Assembly (NCBI GenBank): GCA_900771425.1
Contig: CAAGNV010000055.1
Span: 1 to 32,884, forward strand
Direction: 5' to 3'
Length of the DNA stretch: 32,884 bases
Origin: Bacteroidaceae bacterium
Lineage (GTDB): Bacteria; Bacteroidota; Bacteroidia; Bacteroidales; Bacteroidaceae
The stretch's first letter is position 1. Each line of letters starts with the position of its first letter. The notes under the pieces are model-generated. The model did no database searches, was not told where the DNA came from, and saw only the letters and a program-made list of their open reading frames with translations. Position numbers and translations under genes: made by a program. Positions 31,483-32,884 of the stretch are shown here, piece after piece.

Positions 31483-32253
31483 ATGCCATATCCATCACCA
31501 ATATTCGGACCAATCCACAGCCGCCGTTTAGGCATATCGCTCGGCATCAACCTCCTGCCGGGTGACGGCAAGGCATGCACCTTCGACTGCATCTACTGCG
31601 AATGTGGACTGAACAAAGACAACATACCTCACGAGAAATTCCCTACCCGTCAGGCAGTAAGCGATGCGCTGCGACTCCAGTTGCAGAAGATGCAGGACGA
31701 GCAGACACCGCCCGACGTGCTCACCTTTGCCGGCAACGGCGAACCTACGCTGCACCCCGACTTTGCCGGAATCATCGACGATACCATCAGCCTGCGCGAC
31801 GAGTTCTTCCCGAATGCCAAGGTCAGCGTGCTGAGCAATGCCACCCAACTCCACCGTCAGGACGTGTTCGATGCCCTGATGCGTATCGACAACAACATAC
31901 AGAAACTCGACACCATATCCATGCCGTACATCAAGATGCTCGACCAGCCAGTCAGCCGAAACTATGACGTTGATGACGTCATACGCCGGATGACAGAGTT
32001 CCGCGGCCACTGCATCGTGCAGACCATGTTCCTCACCGGCACATCGGGTGGTCACGACGTGGACAACACCACCGACGAGTACGTACTTCCGTGGATAGAA
32101 GCCGTCCGTCGCATCCGTCCGTCAATGGTCATGATATACACCATTGACCGCAAGACTCCAATCGACACATTGGCAAAGGCGACCCACCAGCAACTCGACA
32201 GGATTGCAGCGATGGTCAACGATGCCGGCATACCGTGTCAGGCTTCTTACTAA
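31483..32253 (+). CDS. Radical SAM protein (COG0731, wyosine-synthetase-like)
   Basis: The 256-residue protein has the 4Fe-4S cluster motif CTFDCIYCE (Cys32, Cys36, Cys39; CxxxCxxC) and GNGEPT (84-89) for SAM binding. Its N-terminus, FGPIHSRRLGISLGINLLP, matches the group related to archaeal Taw1, which builds the wyosine base in tRNA-Phe. Bacteria do not make wyosine, so the substrate here is unknown. It lies 18 nt after dprA and is likely in the same operon. Confidence 0.9.
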   Translation: MPYPSPIFGPIHSRRLGISLGINLLPGDGKACTFDCIYCECGLNKDNIPHEKFPTRQAVSDALRLQLQKMQDEQTPPDVLTFAGNGEPTLHPDFAGIIDDTISLRDEFFPNAKVSVLSNATQLHRQDVFDALMRIDNNIQKLDTISMPYIKMLDQPVSRNYDVDDVIRRMTEFRGHCIVQTMFLTGTSGGHDVDNTTDEYVLPWIEAVRRIRPSMVMIYTIDRKTPIDTLAKATHQQLDRIAAMVNDAGIPCQASY

Positions 32254-32397
32254 GCAGTATCGGAAGATGCCGCAGCCGAATGGCTACCATCTTCTTCAAG
32301 ACAACAAACATAGGGGGAGCAACGGCACACCTTGATGCCCGATTTTTCGTTCTTTCGTGGTTCAGTAAAAGCATTGACCGAAATCAACGGAAATGAC

Positions 32398-32675
32398 AAA
32401 GTCCTATTTTTGCCATTCTCTTGTTTACCTCCGAAACGGAGATTTTGGTAGCAACAACAGGCAAAAATCGGTCTTTCATAAGCCTCTGATAATCATCACA
32501 CATAGCAGTAGGCAAAAACGCAGCCAAATCTTCGGGCAATAAGATTTGGTTCTTCGGCCGATAAGATTTGGTTCTTATGGCGATAAGATTTGGTTCTTCC
32601 GACCCGAAGATTTGGCTGCGTTTCCTATATGCTCCTGCCAGCGATGAGCAAATCTAAAAAAAGTCCTATTTTCGT
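32398..32675. repeat. Structured intergenic repeat, copy C
   Basis: This copy is in reverse orientation to copy B. A perfect 21-bp inverted pair (32516-32536 with 32603-32623) encloses three ATAAGATTTGG units, the reverse complement of CCAAATCTTAT. The 12-mer tctgataatcat (32485-32496) is again exactly 17 nt from the arm. The second stem-loop has outer stem 32406-32414/32460-32468 and a small inner hairpin with an AAA loop at 32429-32441. TCCTATT occurs at 32402 and 32664, 262 bp apart as in copy B. Confidence 0.85.
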
Positions 32676-32690
32676 CACCCTATAGTAAGG

Positions 32691-32725
32691 GAAGTTAAAA
32701 GTTAAAAGTTAAAATTTAAAATTTA
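32691..32725. repeat. 7-bp-period tandem repeat
   Basis: About four copies of a heptamer near gttaaaa/tttaaaa lie just outside copy C of the structured repeat. Confidence 0.65.
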
Positions 32726-32884
32726 GTCAATGCATGGTTCATTGGCAAGTGATTCCGTGTTGGTCTCTCTTTTTGTTTTTGAACACGAAACGCCCGAAAA
32801 ATACGAAAGCCATGCGGACAGTGGCACGAATGTCCCTTGACGGGACATGAGCTAAACTACACGAAAATCATAGCCCATGAGTTG

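Larger units (their letters stand above)
32254..32884. other. Gene-free right end with repeats
   Basis: No convincing coding frame occurs in these 631 nt. They hold structured-repeat copy C, a 7-bp tandem repeat, and a small hairpin at about 32830-32848 (ATGTCCC/GGGACAT). No promoter for a gene beyond the edge can be placed with confidence. Confidence 0.6.

Noticed and set aside
32254..32335. Continuation of a frame past the radical SAM gene
   Set aside because: It is an out-of-frame shadow with no start context; the radical SAM protein has a normal end at 32253.

Overview
The window looks like chromosomal DNA of a Bacteroidales bacterium, most likely Prevotellaceae (Prevotella/Segatella-like). 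Three things point there. Many gene starts lie just downstream of a TAnnTTTG box, often with a TTTG/TTG box about 19 nt further up, which is the Bacteroidota housekeeping promoter. Shine-Dalgarno sequences are nearly absent. Several proteins match lineage-specific types that I recognise from memory: a succinylornithine-type carbamoyltransferase, a KduD/gluconate-dehydrogenase-like SDR, and the Bacteroidota forms of EF-P and RF2. No tRNA, rRNA, CRISPR array, transposase or phage gene was seen.

Layout. 1-454: a truncated aldo/keto-reductase remnant and a perfect hairpin. 455-3695: tex, efp (minus) and rpmH, with divergent efp/rpmH promoters. 3813-5663: kduI-kduD for hexuronate catabolism, with its terminator. 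5752-7149: an exported protein with two SGNH-hydrolase domains, the first apparently catalytically dead. 7167-9494: an AT-rich accessory islet with a DUF3791-like gene and a run of minus-strand lipoprotein genes, two sharing a near-identical 5' half and one of these frameshifted. 9770-13941: a secreted GH3 glycosidase and an aminopeptidase P. 14092-16238: malate dehydrogenase and a Ca2+/Na+ antiporter. 16239-16647: a repeat-rich gap. 16648-23680: a minus-strand block with a TPR membrane protein, lgt, ychF, argF', a PfkB kinase and a LOG-family protein, interrupted by a 44-bp tandem repeat. 24191-27758: a CotH-domain exported protein and an NSS transporter. 27853-28666: a VanZ-like protein and a CYTH protein whose 3' ends overlap. 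28690-32253: prfB (minus), then a thioesterase-dprA-radical SAM cluster on plus.

Most genes are ordinary core metabolism, translation and envelope functions. Clear operons or couplings are kduI-kduD, lgt-TPR protein, PfkB kinase-argF', the lipoprotein run, and thioesterase-dprA, which overlap by ATGA.

The most unusual content is non-coding. Three intergenic regions (about 16307-16573, 23847-24143, 32398-32675) carry copies of one structured element. Its core is a pair of 20-23-bp inverted arms enclosing three 22-bp-period units with the core CCAAATCTTAT. Exactly 17 nt beyond one arm lies a conserved 12-mer, tctgataatcat, and beyond that a second stem-loop. Arm changes between copies are compensatory. 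Two copies are bounded by direct repeats exactly 262 bp apart. In one copy the core is inverted relative to its flank, and the linkers between units are shuffled between copies. I do not recognise this element as a named family. The window also holds three separate tracts of 7-bp-period tandem repeats.
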